From Cyanobacteria bacterium UBA7694 (GTDB lineage: Bacteria; Cyanobacteriota; Sericytochromatia; UBA7694): a stretch of 40,229 nucleotides of DNA. The position numbers and the translations under genes were made by a program. The notes under the pieces are model-generated. The model saw only the letters and a program-made list of their open reading frames with translations, searched no databases and had not been told where the DNA came from. The stretch is taken from positions 1 through 40,229 of the forward strand of contig DLGM01000366.1 of NCBI GenBank assembly GCA_002482705.1, read 5' to 3'. Below are positions 1 through 7,207 of the stretch, in pieces; position 1 is the stretch's first letter, and each line of letters begins with the position of its first letter.

Positions 1-1512
1 GGCCACAATCCCATAACCGGCAAACACCACCTCGCTGCTAGGAATTGTTCCCGTGCCTGAAAAAGCGAGGGGTCGCCAATCCTGATCGAGACGCAAAGAG
101 CCCAGCTTGCTGGTCGCATCAACAGAGGCCCCAGCTTGGAAAGCAAAGGCTTGAATATAAGACTTGTCACCGGCCGGAAGCAGGCCCATACGCTGGAATT
201 CGGACGCTAGATAGGTCGTGGCTTTGCGTTCACCCGCACTGCCTGTCAAACGCCCCTCCAGCTCCGGGGAAGCCAAATAGGTGACATGCCGCCGCAGATC
301 ATCCGCATGGATTTCAGGATGGGTAGGCACTTGGGAAGCCGAAATATGGGCCACCTCAGGAGTGGAGCCTTTTACACGCGGTAACCCTAAAAGGCGGCGG
401 GCCTCGGCATCATCCCAATCGCCCAGAAAAATATGCGAGCTGTGATCAGTGGTTCGATTGCTGGTCCAGCTCAATTGTGTGCCATCCGGGGAAAAGGTTG
501 GGAGGCTGTCAAAGCCTTCCGTATAAGTGACCCGCACCGGCTCTTTTTGCCCGTGGGAATCTACAATATACAGCTCAAAGTTCTGGAAACCTTGGCGATT
601 GCTGCCAAAGATTACATAATCTCCTGAAGGATGGAAAAAGGGAGCCCATGACAATACCCCCATGCGGGTGATCTGTTTCTGATCCGATCCATCCACATTC
701 ATGGTGAAAATCTCAGCCGTTTCACCGCCCTCAGAAAAGCGCCGCCACACAATTTTTTTGCCATCTGCACTATAAAAAGGCCCGCCATCATAACCAGGAG
801 TGGTCGTTAAACGCCGTACATCCGAGCCATCGGCATTCATGGTGTAAATATCCATGAAATAGGCTTTGTCCCGTTCAAACACCGTCTGTTCTTCAGGGGT
901 CAGCTTGCGTTGGTAGGCTTCACGGTTAGAGGCAAATACAATCCGTTTGCCATCGGGGGAATAGGCACCCTCAGCATCATAACCCATAGTTTGGGTGATA
1001 TTCACCGGATTTTTTCCCTGGGCATCGGCCACGTAGATCTCGTACTGTGGATCATAGTCCCAGCTATAACGACGGGTTTGGCCCGAGGCACGGAAAGCGA
1101 TTTCATCCCGTTGCAACTGCACTGAAGCAGGGTCAGCATGGGTCGAGGAATACATCAAGGTCTGACCATTGGGGTGAATCCAGCCACAGGTGGTTTTACC
1201 CACTCCCGGAGAGACTCGCTGAGTTTCTCCGGCTTCAAAATCGAGCACATACATTTGGTAAAAAGGGTTGTTGGGTTCACGCTCACTCTGAAAAATCATG
1301 CGTGTGCCATCGGCACTGAAATACCCTTCGCCCGAACGCTTCCCCCCAAAAACCAGTTGGCGGGCATTTTTGATCAGGGCCGTTTCAGCCGCTGCAGGAG
1401 CTTGAGTCAACTGCTGTGCAGCTGGCTCAACATCTTCAGGATGAGCAACGGCGGGAGACGCCAACAAGCAGGGAAGCAGCACAAAAAGAGAAGCTAAAAA
1501 GCGATATTGCAT
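1..1512 (-). CDS. Secreted TolB-type beta-propeller / M28-like metallopeptidase (C-terminus beyond left edge)
   Basis: The reading frame is open for 504 codons from ATG at 1512 to the window edge, so the protein is truncated here. A signal peptide is visible at residues 1-23 (hydrophobic core, ending SPAVA). Residues of about 45-390 hold several PD40 (TolB-like) propeller repeats, recognisable by SPDGKRIVFASNRE, MNADGSDVRRLT and SADGKKIVW. From about residue 415 the text changes to YLASPELEGRLTGSAGERKA, the characteristic start of secreted M28 aminopeptidases that carry a PA-type insertion. The zinc-binding catalytic core would lie to the left of base 1 and is not seen. Known propeller-M28 proteins act on peptides outside the cytoplasm; the same role here is inferred. 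It starts 4 bases after the stop of the response regulator, so the two are probably co-transcribed. Confidence 0.82.
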   Translation of the reverse strand, partial: MQYRFLASLFVLLPCLLASPAVAHPEDVEPAAQQLTQAPAAAETALIKNARQLVFGGKRSGEGYFSADGTRMIFQSEREPNNPFYQMYVLDFEAGETQRVSPGVGKTTCGWIHPNGQTLMYSSTHADPASVQLQRDEIAFRASGQTRRYSWDYDPQYEIYVADAQGKNPVNITQTMGYDAEGAYSPDGKRIVFASNREAYQRKLTPEEQTVFERDKAYFMDIYTMNADGSDVRRLTTTPGYDGGPFYSADGKKIVWRRFSEGGETAEIFTMNVDGSDQKQITRMGVLSWAPFFHPSGDYVIFGSNRQGFQNFELYIVDSHGQKEPVRVTYTEGFDSLPTFSPDGTQLSWTSNRTTDHSSHIFLGDWDDAEARRLLGLPRVKGSTPEVAHISASQVPTHPEIHADDLRRHVTYLASPELEGRLTGSAGERKATTYLASEFQRMGLLPAGDKSYIQAFAFQAGASVDATSKLGSLRLDQDWRPLAFSGTGTIPSSEVVFAGYGIVA

Positions 1513-1516
1513 AAGT

Positions 1517-1933
1517 TTATTCCTGTTGAATAGCCGGTAGCCACTTCCGTACACGCTCAAGTAAAAACGCGTCATCACATGATTTGAGGACATAATCAGC
1601 CGCTCCGCTCTGAATGGCGGCTTGCACCGTTTCAAGACGGTCATCACCCGTTAGCATAATCACTGGGATATGTTGCGTGCGCTCCATAATTTTGAGCTGA
1701 CGCAGAACATCTACCCCATCCACCTCGGGCATCTGATGATCGAGCAGAATCAAATCGGGGGTCTTGGTCATGGCCAAGCGGAGGGCTTCACGAGCATCAT
1801 TGGCTACCAAAATAGTCGGGACATAAGGCTCGAGAATTTTAGAGGTTAAAAGCGTCGCCATCGGGTCATCATCGACGACCAGCACAGTGCTCGTATGTTG
1901 TGATGGAGCCGCATCAGGAAACAGATCGCGCAT
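1517..1933 (-). CDS. Single-domain response regulator (CheY-like receiver)
   Basis: A 138-residue protein made of one receiver domain preceded by about 14 extra residues. The acidic pocket D21-D22-D23, the phosphoacceptor D65 (in LILLDHQMPEVDG), T95 (IMLTGD) and K117 (YVLKS) are all present, so it should be phosphorylated normally. The usual K-P after beta-5 is K-S. There is no output domain, so it must signal through a protein partner. No histidine kinase lies nearby; the kinase is unknown. It precedes the propeller-peptidase gene by 4 bases. The start ATG at 1933 has only a distant AGAGG upstream, so translation may be weak or the start slightly different. Confidence 0.88.
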   Translation of the reverse strand: MRDLFPDAAPSQHTSTVLVVDDDPMATLLTSKILEPYVPTILVANDAREALRLAMTKTPDLILLDHQMPEVDGVDVLRQLKIMERTQHIPVIMLTGDDRLETVQAAIQSGAADYVLKSCDDAFLLERVRKWLPAIQQE

Positions 1934-1995
1934 GGGCTAGGCACAGCCTCTTTAATAAAGCAGAGATAAACACTGCCGAAATAATCTCACATGCA

Positions 1996-2005
1996 AATAT
2001 TAACA
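1996..2005 (-). promoter_or_regulatory. Candidate extended -10 promoter for the response regulator operon
   Basis: On the minus strand the sequence reads TGTTAATATT, with TG-T ahead of a TAATAT -10 hexamer (1997-2002). The same ten bases occur before the lipase gene at 5770-5779. The predicted start would leave a leader of about 55 bases before the ATG at 1933. No good -35 was seen. Inference from motif only. Confidence 0.35.
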
Positions 2006-2061
2006 TATGTTCAGCTTGATTCCGCACCGGGCGAATTTATGTCTCCACAAAACCCCTGGCC

Positions 2062-3267
2062 TTAGTGCTGCAAGACAAAATAGTGTTCCAGCAGCGCTTG
2101 CATCAATCCCCGTAAACCTACCTCAGTGTCAACCTCAGAAAAACCCAGGGACGGAGCCAAAGCGAAACAGATCTGCCGCCAACTTTGTTGGCCATCAATC
2201 GCTTTCCAAAAGGCACGGGAAACCTCAGTGAGGGGCAATTGTTGACCCAAACCATTTTCGAGGATCGCTTGCTCTGCAGACATACGAATCAAAGGCGAAG
2301 GCTCGGGAATTGCATCTGGGAGCCAAGTCAAAGCCGGGCGTTCAAACGCTTGGGGAGAGGCGTAAAAGGTATAGTTGCGATCGGTCCGCAACCGGTCTAC
2401 CAAAGCGTATCGCGCTGGGAGAGATAAAGCGGCAACATAATCTGGCAAACCAGGAAAAAAACGCTGTGCCGCCCAATCCGCCTCATCAAGAAAACGTAAA
2501 AAACAGAGCTGTTCAACGGCCAACAAAGCAAAAACATCTGGCAGGTACAAGGCCTGTTCACAAACCTGTAAATAGGTATCCACCAAAAACGCATCTGAAT
2601 CAGCAAACTCTGCGCCAAAATTGTCAGCTAATACTTTTTTCTGACGCTGATAATCCTGTTTGTAAGGATGCTCTGTAGGCAAACCCGCCCAGAAAGTACG
2701 GCAGACCATCAAACCTTCGGAAAGATCTTGACCATCCCATAACTGACGCAAGAGCTGCTGTACTTCACGGATGAGGGCCCGGCCGGGGCCACTGTAAAGC
2801 ATCAAGCACATCACACCATCGGGTTTCAGACGGCTCTTAAGTTGATTTAAACCCCGCTGTGGTGTGGGTAGATGGTGTAAGACACCCGTGCAGTGAATGT
2901 AATCGAAAGGGGTTCCCAAGTCCGATAAGTGCTGCAAATCCGCCTGTAAAAAGGTGACGGCATCCGAACCATAACCCGCTGCCGCTAAACGCGCCTGGGC
3001 GCGCACCAATGATGCCTCACTCAAATCAACCGCCACAATCTCAGCATCAGGATTGGCTTGGCGCAGTTTGAGGGTCGAAAAACCGGTTCCACAACCGGCA
3101 TCAAGAATACGCACCGCCTGAGTCGCAGGTAAACGATGCGTGCAATAATAATGACCAAAGCGGTAACTGGAAGGCCCCGGAGTCAGATCCGCGAGCGCCC
3201 CAAAAGGGAGGTCGGGGAAAGGGAATGCTTCATACTGTTGGCGTACAGCCGCAGTAGCCTGATCCAT
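2062..3267 (-). CDS. Class I SAM-dependent methyltransferase with C-terminal extension
   Basis: A 401-residue protein. Residues 7-20 (VRQQYEAFPFPDLP) match the Y-E-x-x-P-(F/Y)-P lead-in common in a group of class I methyltransferases. The SAM-binding motif I is ILDAGCGTGFSTLKL (about residues 53-67), followed by the acidic end of beta-2 (VAVDLSEASL) and a motif IV region FDYIHCTGVLHHLP. The methyltransferase fold ends near residue 190. The remaining 200 residues are unassigned; the last 70 (VSRAFWKAIDGQQSWRQI) resemble the small winged-helix domains of PqqD-like proteins, which is only an impression. The substrate is unknown. Its ATG directly follows the TAA of the phosphofructokinase gene, so the genes are translationally linked. 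Confidence 0.8.
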   Translation of the reverse strand: MDQATAAVRQQYEAFPFPDLPFGALADLTPGPSSYRFGHYYCTHRLPATQAVRILDAGCGTGFSTLKLRQANPDAEIVAVDLSEASLVRAQARLAAAGYGSDAVTFLQADLQHLSDLGTPFDYIHCTGVLHHLPTPQRGLNQLKSRLKPDGVMCLMLYSGPGRALIREVQQLLRQLWDGQDLSEGLMVCRTFWAGLPTEHPYKQDYQRQKKVLADNFGAEFADSDAFLVDTYLQVCEQALYLPDVFALLAVEQLCFLRFLDEADWAAQRFFPGLPDYVAALSLPARYALVDRLRTDRNYTFYASPQAFERPALTWLPDAIPEPSPLIRMSAEQAILENGLGQQLPLTEVSRAFWKAIDGQQSWRQICFALAPSLGFSEVDTEVGLRGLMQALLEHYFVLQH

Positions 3268-4293
3268 TTAGCTAGAGGGGGTCAGCTTTTGGGACATCAT
3301 AATTTCCTGTTCTAAATAGGCTTCATAGAGTAAGCGAACACGCTCCTCACGGCCTCTGGTCGCCACATCTTCAAGCGGACAGGTGACAATTTCGTTCTTG
3401 AGTAACCCCATCATCACGTCTTGGTTACCTGCGACCATTTGGCGAACGGCATGAATTCCCATTTTACTGGCCAAAATGCGGTCAAAAGCGGAAGGTGCTC
3501 CCCCGCGCTGAATATGGCCCAAATTGGTAAAACGGATGCTAAGTTGCTCAAAACCGCGCTCCGCCATATACCCTTTGATCATGGTCTTCAGTGCTTCGTC
3601 GTTTTTGCGCTGAAAACCTTCAGCTTTGATAATAATCGCGTGTTTCTTTGAGCGGCGGAATGCCTTGTGAATGAGGTTACAAAACAGCTCTTCGCTAAAG
3701 TCAGACTCAATCTCCGGCATGAGTACCGCCAGAGCACCACAGGCAATCGCACTCATCAGAGCCAGATAACCACAGTTTCGTCCCATCACTTCGACCACAA
3801 ATAAACGGCTATGAGAAGAAGCGGTATCACGGATTTTGTCGACGTTATAAACAATCGTGTTCAGGGCCGTATCCACCCCAATCGCCATGTCCGTACCATA
3901 CAGGTCATTGTCAATCGAAGCCGGAATCCCAATCACAGGAATGCCTGTTTCTTGGTGTAACAAGTGAGCCCCAGTCAATGACCCATTTCCACCAATCACA
4001 ATCAGGCCATCAATATCACAGTGCTGAAGATTGCGAAAAGCCTTCATGACATAGGGTTTTTCTTGGAATTGGGGGTAACGGGCAGTCCCTAAAAGGGTCC
4101 CCCCATGTTGCAAGGTTCCGGCAATATCGTGGTTGGTCAAGGGCAAAATATGCCCTTCTACCAGACCTTGATAACCATCATGTACCCCATACACACTGAT
4201 ATCGTTAAAGCTGGCCTCACGTACGATGCCCCGCAAGGCAGCATTCATACCGGGGGCATCCCCGCCACTGGTCAAAACAGCTATTTTTTTCAT
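3268..4293 (-). CDS. pfkA: 6-phosphofructokinase
   Basis: A 341-residue phosphofructokinase of the bacterial ATP-PFK size and fold, converting fructose 6-phosphate to fructose 1,6-bisphosphate in glycolysis. Visible motifs are the nucleotide loop LTSGGDAPGMNAA (residues 7-19), catalytic IDND with D128 as the expected base and D130, the substrate loop MGRNCG, and the GHIQRGG segment. At the metal-binding GGDGS motif it has GGNGS: N103 replaces the usual Asp, while G104, the residue normally linked with ATP rather than pyrophosphate use, is kept. The start overlaps the stop of the deacetylase gene (ATGA) and its stop abuts the methyltransferase start, so it sits in the middle of a coupled operon. 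Confidence 0.93.
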   Translation of the reverse strand: MKKIAVLTSGGDAPGMNAALRGIVREASFNDISVYGVHDGYQGLVEGHILPLTNHDIAGTLQHGGTLLGTARYPQFQEKPYVMKAFRNLQHCDIDGLIVIGGNGSLTGAHLLHQETGIPVIGIPASIDNDLYGTDMAIGVDTALNTIVYNVDKIRDTASSHSRLFVVEVMGRNCGYLALMSAIACGALAVLMPEIESDFSEELFCNLIHKAFRRSKKHAIIIKAEGFQRKNDEALKTMIKGYMAERGFEQLSIRFTNLGHIQRGGAPSAFDRILASKMGIHAVRQMVAGNQDVMMGLLKNEIVTCPLEDVATRGREERVRLLYEAYLEQEIMMSQKLTPSS

Positions 4294-5354
4294 AGGTGGC
4301 TCCTTAAAAGTGGTTGCAGCTGAGATATCTGAGCTAAAAGTTCGTGGAGGGTTTCATGGGTCACAACGGGCGTAGGGCTCATAAAAGGCTCCTTAACAGG
4401 CACAGCCTGCTCTTGCATCAGGGTTTGGAAACTGCCCAATACAGAGAGGGCCAAGGCATGGGTGTGATAACCCCCTTCGAGAATAAAACCGGCTCGCCCA
4501 CTACAATGGCGATCAGCCAGTTTCATGACCTGCTCCGTTAACAGCGAAAAACCCGTGGCATTGAGGCCCATATGCGAGAGTAAATCGGCATGATGGGCAT
4601 CATAACCCGCAGATACCAAAATCAGCTCCGGCTGAAAACGCGCTGCCAATGGGGTCACGAGGGTCTCAAAAGAGGTCAGGTAGTCGCCATTGTCACTGCC
4701 GCGCGGCAATGGAATATTGACGTTGTAGCCATATCCCGCGCCGACCCCCATATCGGTGACAGCCCCCGTGCCCGGCCAGTTGAGATGTTGATGCCATGAG
4801 ACAAATAAAACCCGTGGATCTTGGTAGAACATATGCTCAGTGGCGTTCCCGTGATGGGCATCCCAATCAAGGATCAACACCCGCTTGAGCCCCATCACCT
4901 CCAGGGCATAAAGGGCCGCCAGAGCCACATTATTAAACATACAAAAGCCCATGGTGTGGGTGGGCATGGCGTGGTGGCCCGGAGGGCGCACCAATGAAAA
5001 AGCGGTCGTGTAGGGGCCGTCCAAAATAGCGCGGGTCATGTCTACCGCCGCCCCTGCCGCCTTGAGTGCCGCAGGGTAAGTGCCTGTGGAAACCACGGTG
5101 TCTTCATCAATCCGTTGGCCCACCTCACCGGCTTCCCGGCTAAAGCGCTCCAACATGTGGACATATTCAGGATCATGTAAGCGATAGAGCAGCGCTAAGT
5201 CGATCGGATCCGGTTCTTTGCGTGGCAGTCGTGAGAACAAATCGGCCTGATCCAAAGTGTTCAGGATATGGCGCAAACGGTCAGGAGATTCGGGGTGGCC
5301 CGCTGTCTGGTGCTCCAGAAACTGCGCTGAATAGAATAAAAGGGGCTGTGGCAT
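4290..5354 (-). CDS. Histone deacetylase / acetoin-utilisation family amidohydrolase
   Basis: A 354-residue zinc amidohydrolase of the arginase-deacetylase fold, which in bacteria removes acyl groups from proteins or acetylpolyamines. The family signature is complete: HPESPDRL near the start, RPPGHHA with the catalytic pair H127-H128, zinc ligands D165 and H167 in DWDAHHGN, D252 in SAGYDAHHAD, and the transition-state tyrosine Y296 in EGGY. The last 40 residues are a variable tail. The real substrate cannot be read from the sequence. Its stop overlaps the phosphofructokinase start by four bases, and it begins 7 bases after a small unknown gene, which suggests a shared transcript with central carbon metabolism. 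Confidence 0.92.
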   Translation of the reverse strand: MPQPLLFYSAQFLEHQTAGHPESPDRLRHILNTLDQADLFSRLPRKEPDPIDLALLYRLHDPEYVHMLERFSREAGEVGQRIDEDTVVSTGTYPAALKAAGAAVDMTRAILDGPYTTAFSLVRPPGHHAMPTHTMGFCMFNNVALAALYALEVMGLKRVLILDWDAHHGNATEHMFYQDPRVLFVSWHQHLNWPGTGAVTDMGVGAGYGYNVNIPLPRGSDNGDYLTSFETLVTPLAARFQPELILVSAGYDAHHADLLSHMGLNATGFSLLTEQVMKLADRHCSGRAGFILEGGYHTHALALSVLGSFQTLMQEQAVPVKEPFMSPTPVVTHETLHELLAQISQLQPLLRSHL

Positions 5355-5361
5355 TCAGGTT

Positions 5362-5664
5362 TCACTCTTCCGCAGCAGAGGCATCGGGCAATAAATCGGT
5401 GGGCCCAAGCAAGAGCGAACCGGGCCGAGCCAAAGCCTGCTCCCCAAACAGCGTTTGGGGGGAGCGCATCTCTTGCGGGGGAGGCGCCGGGCGGATCGAG
5501 ACATTGCGAAACAGCGCCTGAGGATCGGGGAAAGCCGGGCGCACACGGCGCAGCTCCTGGGGCGTCACCAAAGGGGCTGGAGCCGGCTCATCGGCAGCGC
5601 CAATTATTTTCATCACCGCATCTGAAAGCGTCCGAGGAACAGGTTTATACTTGGCCACGTCCAT
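5362..5664 (-). CDS. Small proline-rich hypothetical protein
   Basis: An unrecognised protein of 100 residues, rich in Pro, Ala and Leu and with no membrane segment or known domain. I chose the ATG at 5664 (MDVAKYKPVPRTLSDAV) because GGAA lies about 9 bases upstream; an in-frame TTG at 5709 would add 15 residues. The C-terminal half has spaced short motifs around aromatic residues (PQALF at one place, PQTLF at another), which may be linear binding motifs in a disordered chain. Its stop lies 7 bases before the deacetylase start, so it is probably the first gene of the deacetylase-pfkA-methyltransferase operon. Function unknown. Confidence 0.6.
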   Translation of the reverse strand: MDVAKYKPVPRTLSDAVMKIIGAADEPAPAPLVTPQELRRVRPAFPDPQALFRNVSIRPAPPPQEMRSPQTLFGEQALARPGSLLLGPTDLLPDASAAEE

Positions 5665-5749
5665 CCTGATTTCCGTAGAGGTTAAAGGCAATCTCTGACC
5701 GTCACTCAATTATAGCTGAACAGCCGCGCTGACGCCAAAGAAACGGGTC

Positions 5750-5778
5750 TTGGCTTAGGGGAGAGAAAATGTTAATAT
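5750..5778 (+). promoter_or_regulatory. Candidate sigma70-type promoter for the lipase gene
   Basis: TTGGCT (5750-5755) is followed after 17 bases by TAATAT (5773-5778), and TG-T precedes the -10 hexamer, giving an extended -10. The predicted start leaves a leader of about 28 bases before the ATG at 5814. Each hexamer matches consensus in four of six positions. Confidence 0.45.
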
Positions 5779-5813
5779 TGTGACAAATTACCCTTAAACT
5801 TTCAAGGTTCTTT

Positions 5814-6893
5814 ATGCAACCAGCCCACCTGCTTCCCTGTTCGCTTGCTCTGCTGTTGCTTTTTGCCTGCCAAGGCCCGCTCGCTTTGCAACCTCCGGCC
5901 CCAGGGGCAGTCACCGCCGCCAGCCTGTCAACCACAGCCGTCAACAGCCAATTGCATCGGCTGCGTCAGCAGCAGTTTCAAGAGCTCGATCACAATCACA
6001 ATGGCTCCCTTGAAAGCCAAGAGGTTCCCCATCTTTCAACAGCCACCTTCCAGCAATATGATCGGGACCAAAACCAGCAGTTGAGCTTGGCCGAACTCTA
6101 TCCCCAAGCCCCCAATCAACCCACACCTGGCTTATTGCGCAAAGAACTCGAAATCTTATACCGGCAAGTACAACAGGGACAAGCCCGCCAAGAAAAATTT
6201 CCTGACTTGCCAAACCCCAATCAAAGTTATGCAGCCTTTGAGCAGGCCTTCTTGCGCGAAGTAAGCGAAAGTGCCTTTGTCAAACAAACGGCAACCCCAA
6301 GCCAATACCGTACACCAGTTCTACTTGTGCCCGGTTATGCCGAACCCAGCTGGTATTTTATGTACGGTCTCTACCGCATGCTCAAAAAAGAAGGCTGGGC
6401 CGTGGAAGGTATCAACCTTTTCCCCAACTTTGCCAGTGCCGAAGAACAAGCCGCCAAAGTCAAAGCCAAAGTTGCAGAAATGCAAAAAACCTATGGCAGC
6501 AGCAAGGTGCATTTGGTGGTCCACAGTTTTGGGGGATTGATCAGCCGCTATTATATTCAGGCTCTGGAAGGGCAAGGTGCGGTTGATCAATTGATTACGA
6601 TTGCTACCCCCCATTTTGGAACGTATACGGCCTACCTTGGCCCTGGTAAAAGTGCCGAGCAACTGCGTCCCAATAGCCCCTTCATTCAACAGCTCAACGC
6701 GCAAGGGTTTATCCACCCACCCGTTCGTTATACCTCAATTTGGTCAAATGTTGACGAAATTGTGATTCCACCCCGCCATGCAATTATGCCCGGTGCCCCC
6801 ACCCATGAAGTGAGCTGGACCGGGCACCTCAGCATTATGTTTAGCGAACGCACCTATACCCATGTCAAAACAGCGCTCAAGAGCAGCCCCTAG
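5814..6893 (+). CDS. Lipase-like alpha/beta hydrolase with N-terminal EF-hands, probable lipoprotein
   Basis: A 359-residue exported protein. The N-terminus has a hydrophobic stretch ending LLLLFAC, so C19 is a likely lipidation site, although Phe at -2 is unusual. Two EF-hand loops follow: D59-E70 (DHNHNGSLESQE), which matches the canonical calcium loop, and D83-E94 (DRDQNQQLSLAE), which has Gln in place of the loop Gly. The hydrolase domain starts near residue 167 with VLLVPGYAEP (oxyanion hole); the nucleophile elbow is VHSFGG with S238; D314 (NVDEIV) and H338 (WTGHLS) fit the rest of the triad. This pattern fits triacylglycerol lipases and related esterases. Calcium control of the enzyme is an inference. 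AAGG lies 7 bases before the ATG. It appears to be transcribed alone. Confidence 0.82.
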   Translation: MQPAHLLPCSLALLLLFACQGPLALQPPAPGAVTAASLSTTAVNSQLHRLRQQQFQELDHNHNGSLESQEVPHLSTATFQQYDRDQNQQLSLAELYPQAPNQPTPGLLRKELEILYRQVQQGQARQEKFPDLPNPNQSYAAFEQAFLREVSESAFVKQTATPSQYRTPVLLVPGYAEPSWYFMYGLYRMLKKEGWAVEGINLFPNFASAEEQAAKVKAKVAEMQKTYGSSKVHLVVHSFGGLISRYYIQALEGQGAVDQLITIATPHFGTYTAYLGPGKSAEQLRPNSPFIQQLNAQGFIHPPVRYTSIWSNVDEIVIPPRHAIMPGAPTHEVSWTGHLSIMFSERTYTHVKTALKSSP

Positions 6894-6902
6894 ACGATAC
6901 CC

Positions 6903-6931
6903 TTGCAGTGACCCAAACCTCTTTTTAAAAT
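6903..6931 (+). promoter_or_regulatory. Candidate promoter for the Cys-pair protein / DnaJ-like operon
   Basis: TTGCAG (6903-6908), a 17-base spacer and TAAAAT (6926-6931) lie just after the lipase stop. The leader before the ATG at 6980 would be about 40 bases. The spacing and the 5/6 match of the -10 support it; the -35 is only a partial match. Confidence 0.45.
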
Positions 6932-6979
6932 AGAAGTATCAGCACCCTTCATATCCGTCCAGACAGGGAGTGTTAGCCA

Positions 6980-7207
6980 ATGGCTGCCAAAACCAAAAAA
7001 GTGATCTTCAAGTGTCCGCTCGTCAAAAAGAAAGTGTGCCTTGATGTCAACAGTGACGAAGAAAAAGGCCTGCTCAGCACCAAAATCCACGCTCAGACTG
7101 TGCTCAAATGTGATTTACAATCAATGGGCGGCTGTAGCCAACGCATTGATGCGTTTGATACCAAATGCCCCGCTGTGGCCCAGGCCCATAAATGCAGTCT
7201 CAAATGA
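6980..7207 (+). CDS. Small protein with three spaced cysteine pairs
   Basis: A 75-residue, lysine-rich, soluble protein that I do not recognise. Its six cysteines form three regularly built pairs: C12/C20 (KCPLVKKKVC), C44/C52 (KCDLQSMGGC) and C63/C72 (KCPAVAQAHKC), each Cys-X7-8-Cys and most preceded by Lys. Such pairs could bind zinc or an iron-sulphur centre, or form disulphides; there is no signal peptide, so metal binding in the cytoplasm is more likely. Its stop codon overlaps the start of the DnaJ-like gene (ATGA), giving translational coupling and suggesting a joint role. GGGAG lies upstream of the ATG at a slightly long spacing. Confidence 0.72.
   Translation: MAAKTKKVIFKCPLVKKKVCLDVNSDEEKGLLSTKIHAQTVLKCDLQSMGGCSQRIDAFDTKCPAVAQAHKCSLK

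Noticed and set aside
1138..1497. Rightward open frame of 119 codons
   Set aside because: It lies antisense within the signal-peptide and propeller coding part of the leftward peptidase gene, which explains every base; it has no ribosome site or family resemblance.
6890..6980. Heat-shock CIRCE element before the DnaJ-like operon (GAGTGTTAG seen)
   Set aside because: Only one half resembles the motif; there is no TTAGCACTC partner at the required 9-base spacing.
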